Below, one piece after another: positions 16,645-25,527 of a DNA stretch of 33,359 nucleotides. Source of the stretch: Fictibacillus solisalsi (GTDB taxonomy: Bacteria; Bacillota; Bacilli; Bacillales; Fictibacillaceae); NCBI RefSeq assembly GCF_900103485.1, contig NZ_FNHW01000011.1, positions 1-33,359 on the forward strand, given 5' to 3'. Position numbers and translations under genes: made by a program. The stretch's first letter is position 1. Each line of letters begins with the position of its first letter. The notes below the pieces were generated by a model that did not search any database, was not told where the DNA came from, and saw only the letters and a list, made by a program, of their open reading frames with translations.

Positions 16645-16670
16645 GCCAATGTTTCACGTGAAACATTGGC
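16645..16670. other. parS site within a 26-bp perfect palindrome
   Basis: The 16-base core at 16650-16665 (TGTTTCACGTGAAACA) is an exact parS. Symmetry continues for five more bases on each side (GCCAA / TTGGC), so the palindrome spans 16645-16670. It lies 7 bases past the rsmG stop in the noc upstream region. It may also act as a weak transcription hairpin. Confidence 0.92.
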
Positions 16671-16677
16671 TTGCAGA

Positions 16678-17394
16678 TTATGAAAGAGGACTCTTGTTTG
16701 GTGTCCCTGGCTTTCTTGGATATTTTTTTGGTGTGGCTTTTTCTTTATCTATCAGAACGATGAATCTGTCGCTGTTTTCCTCCGGCAGCTTAAAAGAGAA
16801 TACGTCGTTTACCTTTCCGCCCAATAGCTGGACGGCCTTTTTGCTGTCTTTCATTTCTTCCGGAAGCTGCGCGCCCTTCATCGCAAGAAAATGCCCGCCC
16901 TTTTTGGCAAGCGGAAGACACAATTCACTTAAAACAGACATCCTTGCTACGGCACGGGCCAGTACAAGATCATATGCCTCGCGTGTTTCCGGACGGTGTC
17001 CGAAGGTCTCTGCCCTGTCATGATAAAGTGACACATCAGTTAATTCGAGCTTTTGTGTTAAGTGCTCCAAGAAAGTAATTCTTTTTTTCAATGAATCGCA
17101 GATTGAAAGCTTAATATGGGGAAAACAAATTTTTAGCGGGATGCCCGGAAAACCTGCTCCTGCACCCACATCGCAAACAGAAAACTCCTGATTAAAATCA
17201 AAAAAGAAGGCAGCAGACAGTGAATCATAAAAATGCTTGAGGTAAACTTCCTCTTTGTCCGTAATTGCGGTCAGGTTCATTTTCTCGTTCCATTCCACGA
17301 GAATGTGAAAATAGGCTTCAAACTGCTGAAGCTGGCGGGAAGAAAGGTGGATTCCTTTCTCCCCTAGTTTTTCTTCAAAGGTTGTTATATCCAT
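16678..17394 (-). CDS. rsmG: 16S rRNA (guanine527-N7)-methyltransferase RsmG
   Basis: RsmG methylates G527 of 16S rRNA using S-adenosylmethionine. Loss of this methylation gives low-level streptomycin resistance. The 238 residues start [15 protein letters not shown]. The SAM-binding block [17 protein letters not shown] lies at about 73-89. RRITFLEHL-like and DLVLARAVA blocks follow. I chose the ATG at 17394 with GGAGG five bases upstream. The longer frame to 17454 would extend into mnmG. It follows mnmG by 16 bases and is surely cotranscribed with it. The old name is gidB. Confidence 0.97.
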   Translation of the reverse strand: MDITTFEEKLGEKGIHLSSRQLQQFEAYFHILVEWNEKMNLTAITDKEEVYLKHFYDSLSAAFFFDFNQEFSVCDVGAGAGFPGIPLKICFPHIKLSICDSLKKRITFLEHLTQKLELTDVSLYHDRAETFGHRPETREAYDLVLARAVARMSVLSELCLPLAKKGGHFLAMKGAQLPEEMKDSKKAVQLLGGKVNDVFSFKLPEENSDRFIVLIDKEKATPKKYPRKPGTPNKSPLS

Positions 17395-17410
17395 TTCGTC
17401 CTCCAAACGC

Positions 17411-19297
17411 TTAATCTGCGGTTTTGGCCAGTTTCCCCTGCTCCAGGTAAACAAGCAAAATGGAAATGTCTGCAGGATTCACACCGGAAACCCGGGAAGC
17501 CTGGCCAACAGACAATGGACGGACTTCAAGCAATTTTTGCTTCGCTTCGGTTGCCAGTCCGTTAATGGCCATATAGTCCAGATTAACTGGCAGCTTTTTG
17601 TTTTCCATTTTTCTCATTCGTTCCACTTGTGCGAGCTGCTTGTCGATGTATCCGGCGTATTTCACCTGGATTTCCACCTGTTCGGCAATCACTTCGTCCA
17701 CAGCCGGCTCGGCAGGATGAATTTGTGCCACCACATCATACGTGATTTCAGGCCGTTTTAATAGGGTGGCTGCTGTCATCGGTTCTTTAAGAGGTGAGCT
17801 TTTTGCCCCTGCAAGAATGTCCTGTACTTCAGGCGTGGGTTTGACGGTAACTTGCTCAAGGCGTTCGATCTCCTGCCGAACCTTATCTTTTTTCGCCAAA
17901 AACCGGTCGTACCGTTCTTGAGGAATCAGGCCGATTTCATAACCTTTTTCTGTTAGCCTTAAGTCCGCATTGTCATGGCGGAGAAGCAGACGGTATTCGG
18001 CACGTGAAGTAAGCAGGCGGTATGGCTCATTTGTCCCTTTTGTAATAAGATCGTCAATGAGTACACCAATATAGGCTTCGGATCTGTCCAGAATCAGAGG
18101 GTCTTTGCCCTTCACTTTCAACGCTGCGTTGATCCCCGCCATAACTCCTTGTCCGGCAGCTTCTTCATAGCCGCTCGTACCGTTTAGCTGTCCTGCAGTG
18201 AAGAGTCCCTCAACGAGCTTCGTTTCCAGGGATGGCCACAGCTGGGTTGGAACGATGGCATCATATTCAATCGCATAACCGGCACGCATCAGTTCGGCTT
18301 TCTCGAGGCCAGGAATGGTGGCAAGAATTTTTCGCTGCACATCTTCTGGCAAACTTGTAGAAAGACCTTGTACATAAACTTCTTCAGTATTTCTTCCTTC
18401 CGGCTCAAGGAAAATCTGGTGGCGCGGCTTATCGTTAAAACGAACCACTTTGTCTTCAATGGAAGGGCAGTACCGGGGTCCGGTTCCTTCGATCATTCCT
18501 GAATACATTGGAGAACGGTGAAGGTTTCCATTAATGAGCTCGTGTGTTTCAGGACTGGTATAGGTCAGCCAGCATGGAAGCTGGTCTGTAATATACTTCG
18601 TTGTTTCATATGAAAAAGCACGGGGTACCTCATCACCTGGTTGAATTTCTGTAACAGAATAATCAATGGTTTTGCTGTTGACGCGCGGAGGAGTACCTGT
18701 TTTAAAGCGGACCATCTGAAAACCAAGCTCCTGAAGATGGTAAGAAAGGTTTACCGATGGCTGCATGTTGTTTGGCCCGCTCTCGTAAGAAAGTTCACCA
18801 ATGATGATTTTTCCTCTAAGGTAGGTACCTGTGGTCAGAACAACCGCAGAAGCGCGATATTCGGCTCCCGTTTTGGTGACCACACCTTTACAAACGCCAT
18901 CTTCCATCAAAAGGCGTTCTACCATACCCTGTCTCAGTGTCAGGTGTTCTGTGTTTTCCATCGTCTTTTTCATTTCATTCTGATACAAGAACTTATCGGC
19001 CTGGGCTCTGAGCGCACGAACGGCAGGTCCCTTTCCGGTATTCAGCATACGCATTTGAATATGCGTTTTATCAATATTGCGAGCCATTTCCCCGCCGAGC
19101 GCATCGAGTTCGCGCACAACGATTCCTTTAGCAGGACCGCCGACAGACGGGTTGCATGGCATATAGGCAATGGTATCTAAGTTAAGGGTTAAACAAAGGG
19201 TTTCAGCACCCATTCTTGCAGAAGCAAGTGCGGCTTCAACCCCTGCGTGGCCCGCTCCAACGACAATCACGTCAAAACGGCCTGCATCATATCCCAT
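17411..19297 (-). CDS. mnmG: tRNA uridine-5-carboxymethylaminomethyl modification enzyme MnmG
   Basis: With MnmE, this FAD enzyme installs the cmnm5 group on U34 of several tRNAs using methylene-THF, glycine and NADH. The 628 residues are exactly the usual length. The FAD-binding Rossmann motif is [14 protein letters not shown] (about 12-25). Other hallmarks are [16 protein letters not shown] with the conserved Cys, [28 protein letters not shown] and PGYAIEYD-like/FLAGQINGT-like blocks (here [19 protein letters not shown]). ATG at 19297 has AGGAGG upstream. It lies 15 bases after mnmE, forming a functional pair in one operon. The old name is gidA. Confidence 0.98.
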   Translation of the reverse strand: MGYDAGRFDVIVVGAGHAGVEAALASARMGAETLCLTLNLDTIAYMPCNPSVGGPAKGIVVRELDALGGEMARNIDKTHIQMRMLNTGKGPAVRALRAQADKFLYQNEMKKTMENTEHLTLRQGMVERLLMEDGVCKGVVTKTGAEYRASAVVLTTGTYLRGKIIIGELSYESGPNNMQPSVNLSYHLQELGFQMVRFKTGTPPRVNSKTIDYSVTEIQPGDEVPRAFSYETTKYITDQLPCWLTYTSPETHELINGNLHRSPMYSGMIEGTGPRYCPSIEDKVVRFNDKPRHQIFLEPEGRNTEEVYVQGLSTSLPEDVQRKILATIPGLEKAELMRAGYAIEYDAIVPTQLWPSLETKLVEGLFTAGQLNGTSGYEEAAGQGVMAGINAALKVKGKDPLILDRSEAYIGVLIDDLITKGTNEPYRLLTSRAEYRLLLRHDNADLRLTEKGYEIGLIPQERYDRFLAKKDKVRQEIERLEQVTVKPTPEVQDILAGAKSSPLKEPMTAATLLKRPEITYDVVAQIHPAEPAVDEVIAEQVEIQVKYAGYIDKQLAQVERMRKMENKKLPVNLDYMAINGLATEAKQKLLEVRPLSVGQASRVSGVNPADISILLVYLEQGKLAKTAD

Positions 19298-19312
19298 TAT
19301 TTCTTCCTCCTT

Positions 19313-20689
19313 TTATTTCCCTAAACAGAACTGGGAGAACAACTGGTCGATCAGACTCTCAGAAACGGTATCTCCAACAATCTCACCGAGAATTTCCCAT
19401 GCTCGTGTAATATCAATCTGAACCATGTCAATTGGCAAACTCATTTCAATGCCATTTAACGCCTCATCGATATGGCGAATGGTCTGTTGCAAGAGCGCAA
19501 TGTGTCTTGAATTCGAAACATAGGTAATGTCCTGTGCTTCAATGCCTCCCTGGAAAAACAACTGGGCAATCCCCTCTTCAAGGCGATCCACGCCTTCTTC
19601 ATGCAGAAGGGAGGTCGTGATCACTGGATGAGATCCTGCCAGTTCCTTTACCCGGTTCATATCTATGTTTGGCTTTAGGTCTGTCTTATTGACGATAACG
19701 ATAACATCAAGACCTTTTACGGCTTCAAAAAGGTTTTCATCCTCAGCGGAAAGAGGTTCATTGCTATTGATGACCAGCAAAATTAAATCCGATTCTTTCA
19801 GCACTTTCCTTGATTTTTCAACCCCGATCCGCTCGACGATGTCTTCGGTCTCCCGTATTCCAGCGGTATCTACGAGGCGAAGGGGAACACCCCTTACATT
19901 TACGTACTCCTCAATCACATCGCGGGTTGTGCCGGCAATTTCCGTAACAATTGCTTTATTTTCATGAACAAGCGCATTCATCAGAGACGATTTACCTACG
20001 TTCGGGCGTCCAATAATCGCGGTTGAAAGACCCTCGCGCAAAATTTTACCCTGTTGGGCCGTTATCAGGATTTTTTCCACTTCACCTTTTACAAAACCGA
20101 GCTTTTCATTTAGAAGCGCGTGTGTCATTTCTTCGGCATCATACTCAGGGTAATCGATGTTCACTTCCACATGGGCAATGGTTTCAAGCAGCGTCTGCCT
20201 TAATTTGCCCACCAGCTTGGAAAGCCGGCCTTCCATCTGATTTAATGCGACATTCATGGCCCTGTCCGTTTTGGCACGGATCAAGTCCATGACTGCTTCT
20301 GCCTGGGACAGGTCAATACGTCCATTTAAAAAGGCACGTTTTGTAAATTCACCCGGCTCGGCCAGCCTTGCTCCATGGTTTAGGACAAGCTGCAGCACCC
20401 GGTTTACCGAAACGATTCCACCGTGGCAGTTGATCTCAACTACATCTTCTCTTGTGAAGGTCCGCGGTCCTCTCATGACGGAAACCATGACCTCTTCTAC
20501 GGCTTCTTCCGTTTTTGGCTCAATGAGTTTTCCGTAATGAATGGTATGTGATTCTGCATCCTGCAGCTTTATTTTTCCCTTATATATGGAATCGGCAATC
20601 GAGACCGCCTCGCTCCCACTTAACCTGACAATTGCAATAGCACCTTCTCCCATCGGTGTGGAGATCGCCGTAATTGTATCGTATTCCAT
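19313..20689 (-). CDS. mnmE: tRNA modification GTPase MnmE
   Basis: MnmE is the GTPase partner of MnmG in wobble-uridine modification. An N-terminal tetrahydrofolate-binding domain ([25 protein letters not shown]) is followed by a helical domain. The inserted G domain has G1 GRPNVGKSS (from about 227), G2 region [12 protein letters not shown]3 DTAGI and G4 NKTD. The C terminus ends FCLGK, holding the catalytic Cys. I chose the ATG at 20689 after AGAGGTGA, giving 458 residues. A GTG three codons earlier overlaps that ribosome site. Upstream is a gap with DnaA boxes and the jag terminator, so this likely begins the mnmE-mnmG-rsmG operon. Confidence 0.97.
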   Translation of the reverse strand: MEYDTITAISTPMGEGAIAIVRLSGSEAVSIADSIYKGKIKLQDAESHTIHYGKLIEPKTEEAVEEVMVSVMRGPRTFTREDVVEINCHGGIVSVNRVLQLVLNHGARLAEPGEFTKRAFLNGRIDLSQAEAVMDLIRAKTDRAMNVALNQMEGRLSKLVGKLRQTLLETIAHVEVNIDYPEYDAEEMTHALLNEKLGFVKGEVEKILITAQQGKILREGLSTAIIGRPNVGKSSLMNALVHENKAIVTEIAGTTRDVIEEYVNVRGVPLRLVDTAGIRETEDIVERIGVEKSRKVLKESDLILLVINSNEPLSAEDENLFEAVKGLDVIVIVNKTDLKPNIDMNRVKELAGSHPVITTSLLHEEGVDRLEEGIAQLFFQGGIEAQDITYVSNSRHIALLQQTIRHIDEALNGIEMSLPIDMVQIDITRAWEILGEIVGDTVSESLIDQLFSQFCLGK

Positions 20690-20760
20690 CCTTCTCACCT
20701 CTTTTTGAAACCCAAAACTTACTGTATCTATCCTATTATTTCCGTTATTCTCGTTTCTAA

Positions 20761-20809
20761 CTATCCACAGTGGATAACTTTGTCACAAATGAAGACATAT
20801 TTATCCACA
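20761..20809. promoter_or_regulatory. Small DnaA-box group upstream of mnmE
   Basis: A perfect TTATCCACA lies at 20801-20809. Two 8-of-9 boxes overlap head to head at 20761-20769 (CTATCCACA) and 20769-20777 (minus strand TTATCCACT), forming the palindrome TATCCACAGTGGATA. They sit 72-120 bases upstream of mnmE and about 2.5 kb from the main box cluster. DnaA could bind here to regulate mnmE or titrate DnaA. Confidence 0.65.
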
Positions 20810-20850
20810 ATACCTTTTAGTTTAACTCAATTCGACCGCAAAAGGCAATG

Positions 20851-20890
20851 AAAAAACCCGCCTCCCTTTGTAAAAATAAAGGATGGCGGG
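20851..20890 (-). terminator. Terminator of the rpmH-rnpA-yidC-jag block
   Basis: The minus-strand CCCGCC..CCTTT arm pairs with AAAGG..GGCGGG and is followed by T6. It is placed about 36 bases beyond the jag stop. Confidence 0.85.
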
Positions 20891-20925
20891 CAAATGCAGC
20901 GGGGCGATGCCCCATGCACACAACG

Positions 20926-21546
20926 TCAGTTTTTCGCGGGGCGGATGATGACCTTTCGGAACGGTTCTGCCCCTTCTGAAGATGTTTCGATTTTTTTATT
21001 GTTTCGAAGGGCCATATGTATGGCTTTTCGCTCGTTGGACGGCATCGGATCAAGGGCAACCCCTTTTCCTGTCGCCGCCACTCTCTGGGCAGTATGCATG
21101 GCCAGCCGTTCCAGCGATTCCCGGCGCCGCTCTCTGTAGTTTTCAGCATCGAGTATGATCCGGAGATAGTTGCTCGAGTGATTATTGGCTACGAGATTGG
21201 TCAAGTACTGCAGAGAGTTAAGGGTTTGTCCCCTTTTTCCAATCAGAATGGCGATTTTTTCACCTGAAAGCTCAAAAATCGTTTCTTCACGGTTTTCTTT
21301 AAGTGAAATGGTAACAGGCACACCCATTTTATCGGTGACTTCCTGTAAAAAAGCAACAGCGTTCTGGATCGGATCCGGCTTAATGGAAACCTCGATAAGC
21401 GCCGGCTTTCCGCCAAAACCCAAAAAACCCTTTTTCGATTCTTCAAGAACTTTTACTTCAACCTCTTCTTTGGAAGCCTGAAGTTCGGCCAGTGCTGCTG
21501 AAACTGCTTCTTCAACTGTTTTTCCCGTTACCTGGATCTGTTTCAC
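20926..21546 (-). CDS. jag: RNA-binding protein KhpB (Jag, SpoIIIJ-associated)
   Basis: KhpB/Jag is an RNA-binding protein linked to cell elongation and, in spore-formers, genetically to SpoIIIJ. The 206 residues show an N-terminal Jag domain (about 1-52, with [12 protein letters not shown]), a KH domain with the GxxG loop GKRG (103-106), and a C-terminal R3H domain with NERKAIH (171-177). The start is GTG at 21546, overlapping the yidC stop as GTGA, with GGGGAG upstream, so translation is probably coupled. The pair yidC-jag is conserved next to rnpA in Firmicutes. Confidence 0.96.
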   Translation of the reverse strand: MKQIQVTGKTVEEAVSAALAELQASKEEVEVKVLEESKKGFLGFGGKPALIEVSIKPDPIQNAVAFLQEVTDKMGVPVTISLKENREETIFELSGEKIAILIGKRGQTLNSLQYLTNLVANNHSSNYLRIILDAENYRERRRESLERLAMHTAQRVAATGKGVALDPMPSNERKAIHMALRNNKKIETSSEGAEPFRKVIIRPAKN

Positions 21547-22316
21547 TTTTTAGCTCCCCTATCCAATTGGTTTGTTTTCTTCCTGTTCGGGGCTGTAATA
21601 AAATATGTCTGTACAATCATGAACATGTTACCAATTACCCAGTAAAGCGATAATGCTGCCGGGAAGTTAATCGCAAAAACAACAATCATGACCGGCATGA
21701 TGTAGAGCAGCATTTTCATCTGTGGATTAGGATTGTTTGTACCGCCCATCATAATCTTCTGCTGAAGGAAGGTCGTGATTCCGGCAATAATCGGCAAAGC
21801 ATATATAGGATCTGGATTTCCAAGGTCAAACCATAAAAAGCTGTGGTTTTTGATTTCCTGAGTACGCATAATGGCATGATAGAAGCCTAGCAGGATTGGC
21901 ATTTGGATTACCAAAGGCAGACAGCCCGCCAGCGGGTTTACCCCGTGGGACTGGAACAGCTGCATCGTTTCCTGCTGAAGTTTTTGCTGTGTAGTCGCAT
22001 CTTTTGAACTGTATTTCTCCCGAAGCTTCTGCAATTCAGGCTGAATGTCCTGCATGGCTTTTGAGCTTCTTGTCTGTTTGATCATGAGCGGCAACAATGC
22101 AAGACGGATCAATATGGTAACAACCACAATGGACAGCCCGTAATTGTTCCCCATCATCTCGGCAAATTGAGTAATTACCCATGATAACGGATAAACAATA
22201 TACTCATTCCAGACTCCGGTACTTTCTGGGGTAATTGGTTTGTTTACAGAACTACAGCCAGACAATAAAAGCATTAAACTGGCCAGAGCAAACGGTATTC
22301 CTAATTTCTTTCGCAC
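21543..22316 (-). CDS. yidC: Membrane protein insertase YidC (SpoIIIJ type), lipoprotein
   Basis: YidC/SpoIIIJ inserts and folds membrane proteins, alone or with Sec, and in Bacillus also supports SpoIIIA complex assembly during sporulation. The 257 residues begin with a lipoprotein signal (LLLSGC, Cys21 as the lipidation site). About five hydrophobic segments follow, starting near 58-78 ([20 protein letters not shown], carrying the conserved hydrophilic-groove Arg). A basic tail ends [14 protein letters not shown]. The start is GTG at 22316 after AGGAGG. It lies between yidD and jag. The cell may hold a second paralogue (YqjG type) elsewhere. Confidence 0.95.
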   Translation of the reverse strand: MRKKLGIPFALASLMLLLSGCSSVNKPITPESTGVWNEYIVYPLSWVITQFAEMMGNNYGLSIVVVTILIRLALLPLMIKQTRSSKAMQDIQPELQKLREKYSSKDATTQQKLQQETMQLFQSHGVNPLAGCLPLVIQMPILLGFYHAIMRTQEIKNHSFLWFDLGNPDPIYALPIIAGITTFLQQKIMMGGTNNPNPQMKMLLYIMPVMIVVFAINFPAALSLYWVIGNMFMIVQTYFITAPNRKKTNQLDRGAKK

Positions 22317-22350
22317 TCCTCATCCTCCTTAAAGCATTGTTTCTATATTT

Positions 22351-22575
22351 TCAGCGTTTCTTCCTTTCGGGTACCGGATCGATCCCTCCCGGATGGAAAG
22401 GATGGCATTTTAAAATCCTCTTTAACGTCAGCCATGATCCTCTAATGGCACCAAATCGTTGAAGCGCTTCAATTCCATAATGCGAGCATGTGGGATAAAA
22501 ACGGCAGGTCGGCGGAGTCAACGGTGATATAAACCGCTGGTAGAAACGGAAAATCAGGATGAAAAGCCGTTTCAT
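22351..22575 (-). CDS. yidD: Membrane protein insertion efficiency factor YidD
   Basis: YidD helps YidC-dependent insertion and sits at the inner face of the membrane through an amphipathic helix. The 74 residues start [19 protein letters not shown] and carry the family hallmark [15 protein letters not shown] (24-38). [13 protein letters not shown] near the end is also diagnostic. The ATG overlaps the rnpA stop as ATGA, so the genes are coupled. In B. subtilis the homologue (YtjA) is elsewhere, so the location inside the rnpA-yidC block here resembles the arrangement in E. coli. Confidence 0.95.
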   Translation of the reverse strand: MKRLFILIFRFYQRFISPLTPPTCRFYPTCSHYGIEALQRFGAIRGSWLTLKRILKCHPFHPGGIDPVPERKKR

Positions 22576-22931
22576 TTACGCCTATCCTTTGACTGTCTGA
22601 ACAAACCGGCACGCTGCAGCACATGCAGAAGGCTTTTTTCCATCTCAAAGTAATCCATGTCAGCTGTTGGATTCCGGGCAATAACGATATAATCCCTGTT
22701 GGATGCAATCTCCTCTTCGTGCTTCATAAATATTTCTTTCACTACCCGCTTGATTCGGTTTCGGGTTACAGCTTTTCCCACCCGCTTGCTTACTGACAAA
22801 CCTAATCTTAAATGAGGCTGATCGTTTTTCTCCAGCGCATATATTACAAATTGGCGGTTGGCAGACGATTTTCCTCTTTTAAACACTTCCTGAAACTCTT
22901 CATTCTTTTTTAAGCGTTTCTGCTTTTCCAT
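22572..22931 (-). CDS. rnpA: Ribonuclease P protein component
   Basis: This small basic protein binds RNase P RNA and helps position the pre-tRNA 5' leader. The 119 residues start [17 protein letters not shown]. The RNR motif lies in [12 protein letters not shown] (RNRIKR at 57-62), and SVSKRVGKA precedes it. I chose the ATG at 22931, with GGTGGAG about ten bases upstream. The frame continues to 22958, but those residues do not fit the family. It is preceded by rpmH and followed by yidD with a four-base overlap. Confidence 0.96.
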   Translation of the reverse strand: MEKQKRLKKNEEFQEVFKRGKSSANRQFVIYALEKNDQPHLRLGLSVSKRVGKAVTRNRIKRVVKEIFMKHEEEIASNRDYIVIARNPTADMDYFEMEKSLLHVLQRAGLFRQSKDRRK

Positions 22932-23045
22932 CCGGCAACAACTCCACCTGGATCTCAATACTTCTCAATTAGATTTCATACTTATCATTAACAGTATCGG
23001 CTACTTCTTTTTATTTAAACAATTATCAATTTTTCCTCTATATCA

Positions 23046-23072
23046 GAAAAAAGACCACTGATTGTCAGTGGC
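23046..23072 (-). terminator. Terminator-like hairpin after rpmH
   Basis: On the minus strand CCACTGA, a three-base loop and TCAGTGG are followed by TCTTTTTT. It begins directly after the rpmH stop. It probably limits rather than abolishes transcription into rnpA, which lacks an obvious promoter of its own. Confidence 0.75.
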
Positions 23073-23207
23073 CTATGCAGATAATACTTTTCTTCCTTTT
23101 TGGCGGCGGCGAGCTAGAACTTTACGGCCGTTCTTTGTTGCCATACGCGCACGAAAACCATGTACTTTCTTACGTTTACGATTATTTGGTTGAAACGTTG
23201 GTTTCAT
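23073..23207 (-). CDS. rpmH: 50S ribosomal protein L34
   Basis: This tiny, highly basic protein binds 23S rRNA. The 44 residues translate as [20 protein letters not shown], then [20 protein letters not shown] and VLSA, the standard L34 sequence. ATG at 23207 has GGGAGGTG upstream (about 23216-23224). A promoter lies at 23256-23284. It starts the leftward block that diverges from dnaA across the origin, as in nearly all Firmicutes. Confidence 0.98.
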   Translation of the reverse strand: MKPTFQPNNRKRKKVHGFRARMATKNGRKVLARRRQKGRKVLSA

Positions 23208-23255
23208 TATATATTACACCTCCCTGAGGATATATCAAAAAGACAGTCTAAGTAA

Positions 23256-23284
23256 GTATAAGGATTATACCCTCTGTTTGTCAA
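23256..23284 (-). promoter_or_regulatory. SigmaA promoter of rpmH
   Basis: The minus strand has consensus TTGACA (23279-23284), 17 bases, then TTATAC (23256-23261), about 50 bases upstream of the rpmH start. A TATAAT inside the spacer has no matching -35. Confidence 0.75.
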
Positions 23285-23375
23285 GACTTCCTGGAATTTA
23301 TTTAAGGAACAAGAAAATTACACTCCTGGAGGTCTTCCGCCGATCTTCATCCCTAATTTTTTTATTTCGACACGC

Positions 23376-23639
23376 TGTGGATAGTTTTTTCGACAGGATT
23401 TTCATTATCCACACCCTTTATCGACAAGTTTTACACAAAATCTTGTGCTGTGGACAACACATTTACACAAGTTGTAGGGGTTGTGGATAAGTGCGAGAAA
23501 CTCATTGCATTCATGGGATATTTTTGATATGATTGTTGTGTTTTAACTCGTTGATAACTTCATGCGACAATATTTTTATCCACACACTGTGGATAAAGTT
23601 GTGGACATTTAAAATAATGTGTTTATAAGGTTGTCCACA
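23376..23639. promoter_or_regulatory. oriC: oriC part 1: DnaA-box cluster upstream of dnaA
   Basis: Perfect TTATCCACA boxes lie at 23405-23413 (+), 23482-23490 (-), 23576-23584 (+) and 23588-23596 (-). Boxes with one mismatch lie at 23376-23384 (-), 23418-23426 (+), 23429-23437 (+), 23449-23457 (-), 23620-23628 (-) and 23631-23639 (+). Another single-mismatch box occurs at 23701-23709 (-). The pair at 23576-23596 is head to head. This corresponds to the incA/incB half of the Bacillus bipartite origin and also probably governs dnaA expression. Confidence 0.92.
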
Positions 23640-23963
23640 TCCTCTGAATGAAACGCCTTATACTGATTTTCTACTATATTAATAGATTGTGCACGTTTAC
23701 TGTGAATAGAATATTTATGCGTACGTATACATACAGCTGTACAACGCTTATACATCATGGTGTATTCTCAGGAACTGTGCCCTCATCAAAACCTCAAGAT
23801 CCATCTATTCAAAAGCTTTTTTATCATTTTGAACATCGCTTTCGATTTTCATTCGCTAAATTAGCCTTTGTCTAATCTTGAGGTTTGCTTTCGCTGGTCC
23901 AAAAAAAGAAGCATATTACATGGAATATCTTCGTTTATATAAATTACTTAGGAGGTACTGTTG
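23640..23963 (+). other. dnaA upstream/leader region; long inverted repeat, no gene
   Basis: This A/T-rich stretch must hold the dnaA promoter, but I cannot pick convincing hexamers. A 10-base exact inverted repeat (ACCTCAAGAT at 23791-23800, ATCTTGAGGT at 23875-23884) encloses 74 bases that contain further TCAAAA/TTTTGA complementarity. If transcribed, it would form a branched leader about 80 bases before the start codon. An open frame at 23648-23875 has no ribosome site and I reject it. Confidence 0.5.
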
Positions 23964-25316
23964 GTGGAAAATATTAATGACCTATGGAACAAAGCATTGG
24001 CTGCCATGGAAAAAAAGGTCAGCAAACCCAGCTTTGAGACATGGTTAAAGTCCACAGCGGCGCACGCCTTGCAAAATGATACGCTCATCATTACAGCACC
24101 GAATGAGTTTGCCCGTGACTGGCTGGAATCCCGTTATTCCACCTTAATTTCCGAAACTCTTCAGGATGTGACAGGGGCTGCGCTGGATGTCAAATTCATT
24201 ATTCCTCAAAATCAGATGGAGGAAGAAGTTGACTTTGAAAAAGTATTGAAAAAAACGCAAAAAGTGAACGTGGAACAGCAGGAGGAAGTTACCCAGAGCA
24301 TGCTGAACCCAAAGTATACCTTTGACCGGTTCGTTATCGGATCGGGCAACCGGTTTGCCCATGCGGCATCTCTGGCTGTAGCAGAAGCACCGGCCAAAGC
24401 ATACAATCCGCTCTTTATTTACGGAGGAGTCGGCCTGGGAAAGACCCACTTGATGCATGCGATCGGCCATTATGTGGTTGACCATAAACCGAATGCAAAG
24501 GTGGCTTATCTTTCATCTGAAAAGTTCACCAATGAATTCATCAACTCGATTCGTGACAATAAAACGGTCGAATTCAGAAATAAATTCAGAAGTGTCGACA
24601 TTCTTCTTATCGATGATATTCAATTTCTTGCCGGAAAAGAACAAACCCAGGAAGAATTCTTCCATACATTTAACGCGCTTCACGAAGAAAGCAAGCAAAT
24701 TGTCATTTCAAGTGACCGCCCTCCCAAGGAGATCCCGACGCTTGAAGACAGGCTCCGTTCCCGTTTCGAATGGGGATTGATCACGGACATCACGCCGCCT
24801 GATCTTGAAACAAGGATCGCCATACTGCGCAAGAAGGCAAAAGCGGAAGGCCTAGATATACCGAATGAAGTGATGCTTTACATTGCCAATCAAATCGATA
24901 CCAATATTCGAGAATTGGAGGGGGCTTTGATCCGCGTGGTCGCTTACTCTTCACTCATTAATCAGGATATGAATGCAGATCTGGCAGCCGAGGCACTTAA
25001 GGATATTATTCCTTCCTCCAAGCCGCGCATGATTACCATTCATCACATCCAGGAGATTGTCGGGCGGCATTATAACATCAAACTTGAAGATTTTTCAGCG
25101 AAAAAAAGAACAAAATCAGTTGCATTCCCCCGCCAGATTGCCATGTATCTTGCACGGGAGCTAACCGATAATTCATTGCCCAAAATTGGAGAAGAATTTG
25201 GCGGAAGAGATCATACGACCGTACTTCATGCTCATGAGAAAATTTCGAACCTTATGGTTTCTGACCAGCAGCTTCAAAAAAGTATCAAAGAAATCCACGA
25301 ACAGTTAAAATCGTAA
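23964..25316 (+). CDS. dnaA: Chromosomal replication initiator protein DnaA
   Basis: DnaA is the AAA+ initiator that binds DnaA boxes, opens the unwinding element and starts helicase loading. The 450 residues show domain I ([20 protein letters not shown], about 1-85) and a short acidic linker. The AAA+ domain has Walker [10 protein letters not shown] (about 154-162) and Walker [21 protein letters not shown]. The sensor region is [11 protein letters not shown], and domain IV carries the DNA-reading signature [16 protein letters not shown] chose the GTG at 23964, eight bases after GGAGG, because the family starts here. A TTG directly before it is possible. It probably autoregulates through the boxes upstream. 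Confidence 0.98.
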   Translation: MENINDLWNKALAAMEKKVSKPSFETWLKSTAAHALQNDTLIITAPNEFARDWLESRYSTLISETLQDVTGAALDVKFIIPQNQMEEEVDFEKVLKKTQKVNVEQQEEVTQSMLNPKYTFDRFVIGSGNRFAHAASLAVAEAPAKAYNPLFIYGGVGLGKTHLMHAIGHYVVDHKPNAKVAYLSSEKFTNEFINSIRDNKTVEFRNKFRSVDILLIDDIQFLAGKEQTQEEFFHTFNALHEESKQIVISSDRPPKEIPTLEDRLRSRFEWGLITDITPPDLETRIAILRKKAKAEGLDIPNEVMLYIANQIDTNIRELEGALIRVVAYSSLINQDMNADLAAEALKDIIPSSKPRMITIHHIQEIVGRHYNIKLEDFSAKKRTKSVAFPRQIAMYLARELTDNSLPKIGEEFGGRDHTTVLHAHEKISNLMVSDQQLQKSIKEIHEQLKS

Positions 25317-25348
25317 TACTGGCCAGTCTGTCTTTTTCCTGGGGATTT

Positions 25349-25500
25349 TGTGAATAACTTGTTCACTCTTATACACAGTCTGTCCACATGTGGATAGGCT
25401 GCCTTTCCTTGCATCTCACATACTTATCCACAGATTCACAGGCCCTACTATTACTACGACTGTTTTTTATTTAAAAAAATTAATAATATAACCGAATCCA
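25349..25500 (+). promoter_or_regulatory. oriC: oriC part 2: DnaA boxes, DnaA-trios and unwinding element between dnaA and dnaN
   Basis: Perfect boxes lie at 25349-25357 (TGTGAATAA, minus orientation), 25369-25377 (TTATACACA) and 25424-25432 (TTATCCACA). A one-mismatch box lies at 25389-25397 (-). After the last box comes a short GC stretch (GGCC). Then come the triplets CTA CTA TTA CTA CGA CTG (25445-25462), matching the DnaA-trio pattern that guides DnaA onto a single strand. A long A/T tract follows (25463-25500). The layout is that of the B. subtilis incC/unwinding region, so bidirectional replication should begin here. Confidence 0.92.
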
Positions 25501-25527
25501 ATAAGTAAAATATTCAGGGGGATGATC

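Noticed and set aside
17480-17500. AAACCCGGGAAG as a possible Noc binding site
   Set aside because: Only the CCCGGG core is symmetrical. The flanks do not match the NBS consensus ATTTCCCGGGAAAT, and it lies inside the mnmG coding sequence.
23648-23875. Plus-strand open frame of 75 codons between the DnaA boxes and dnaA
   Set aside because: No ribosome site before its ATG, and it spans the long inverted repeat. Not a known protein between oriC and dnaA.
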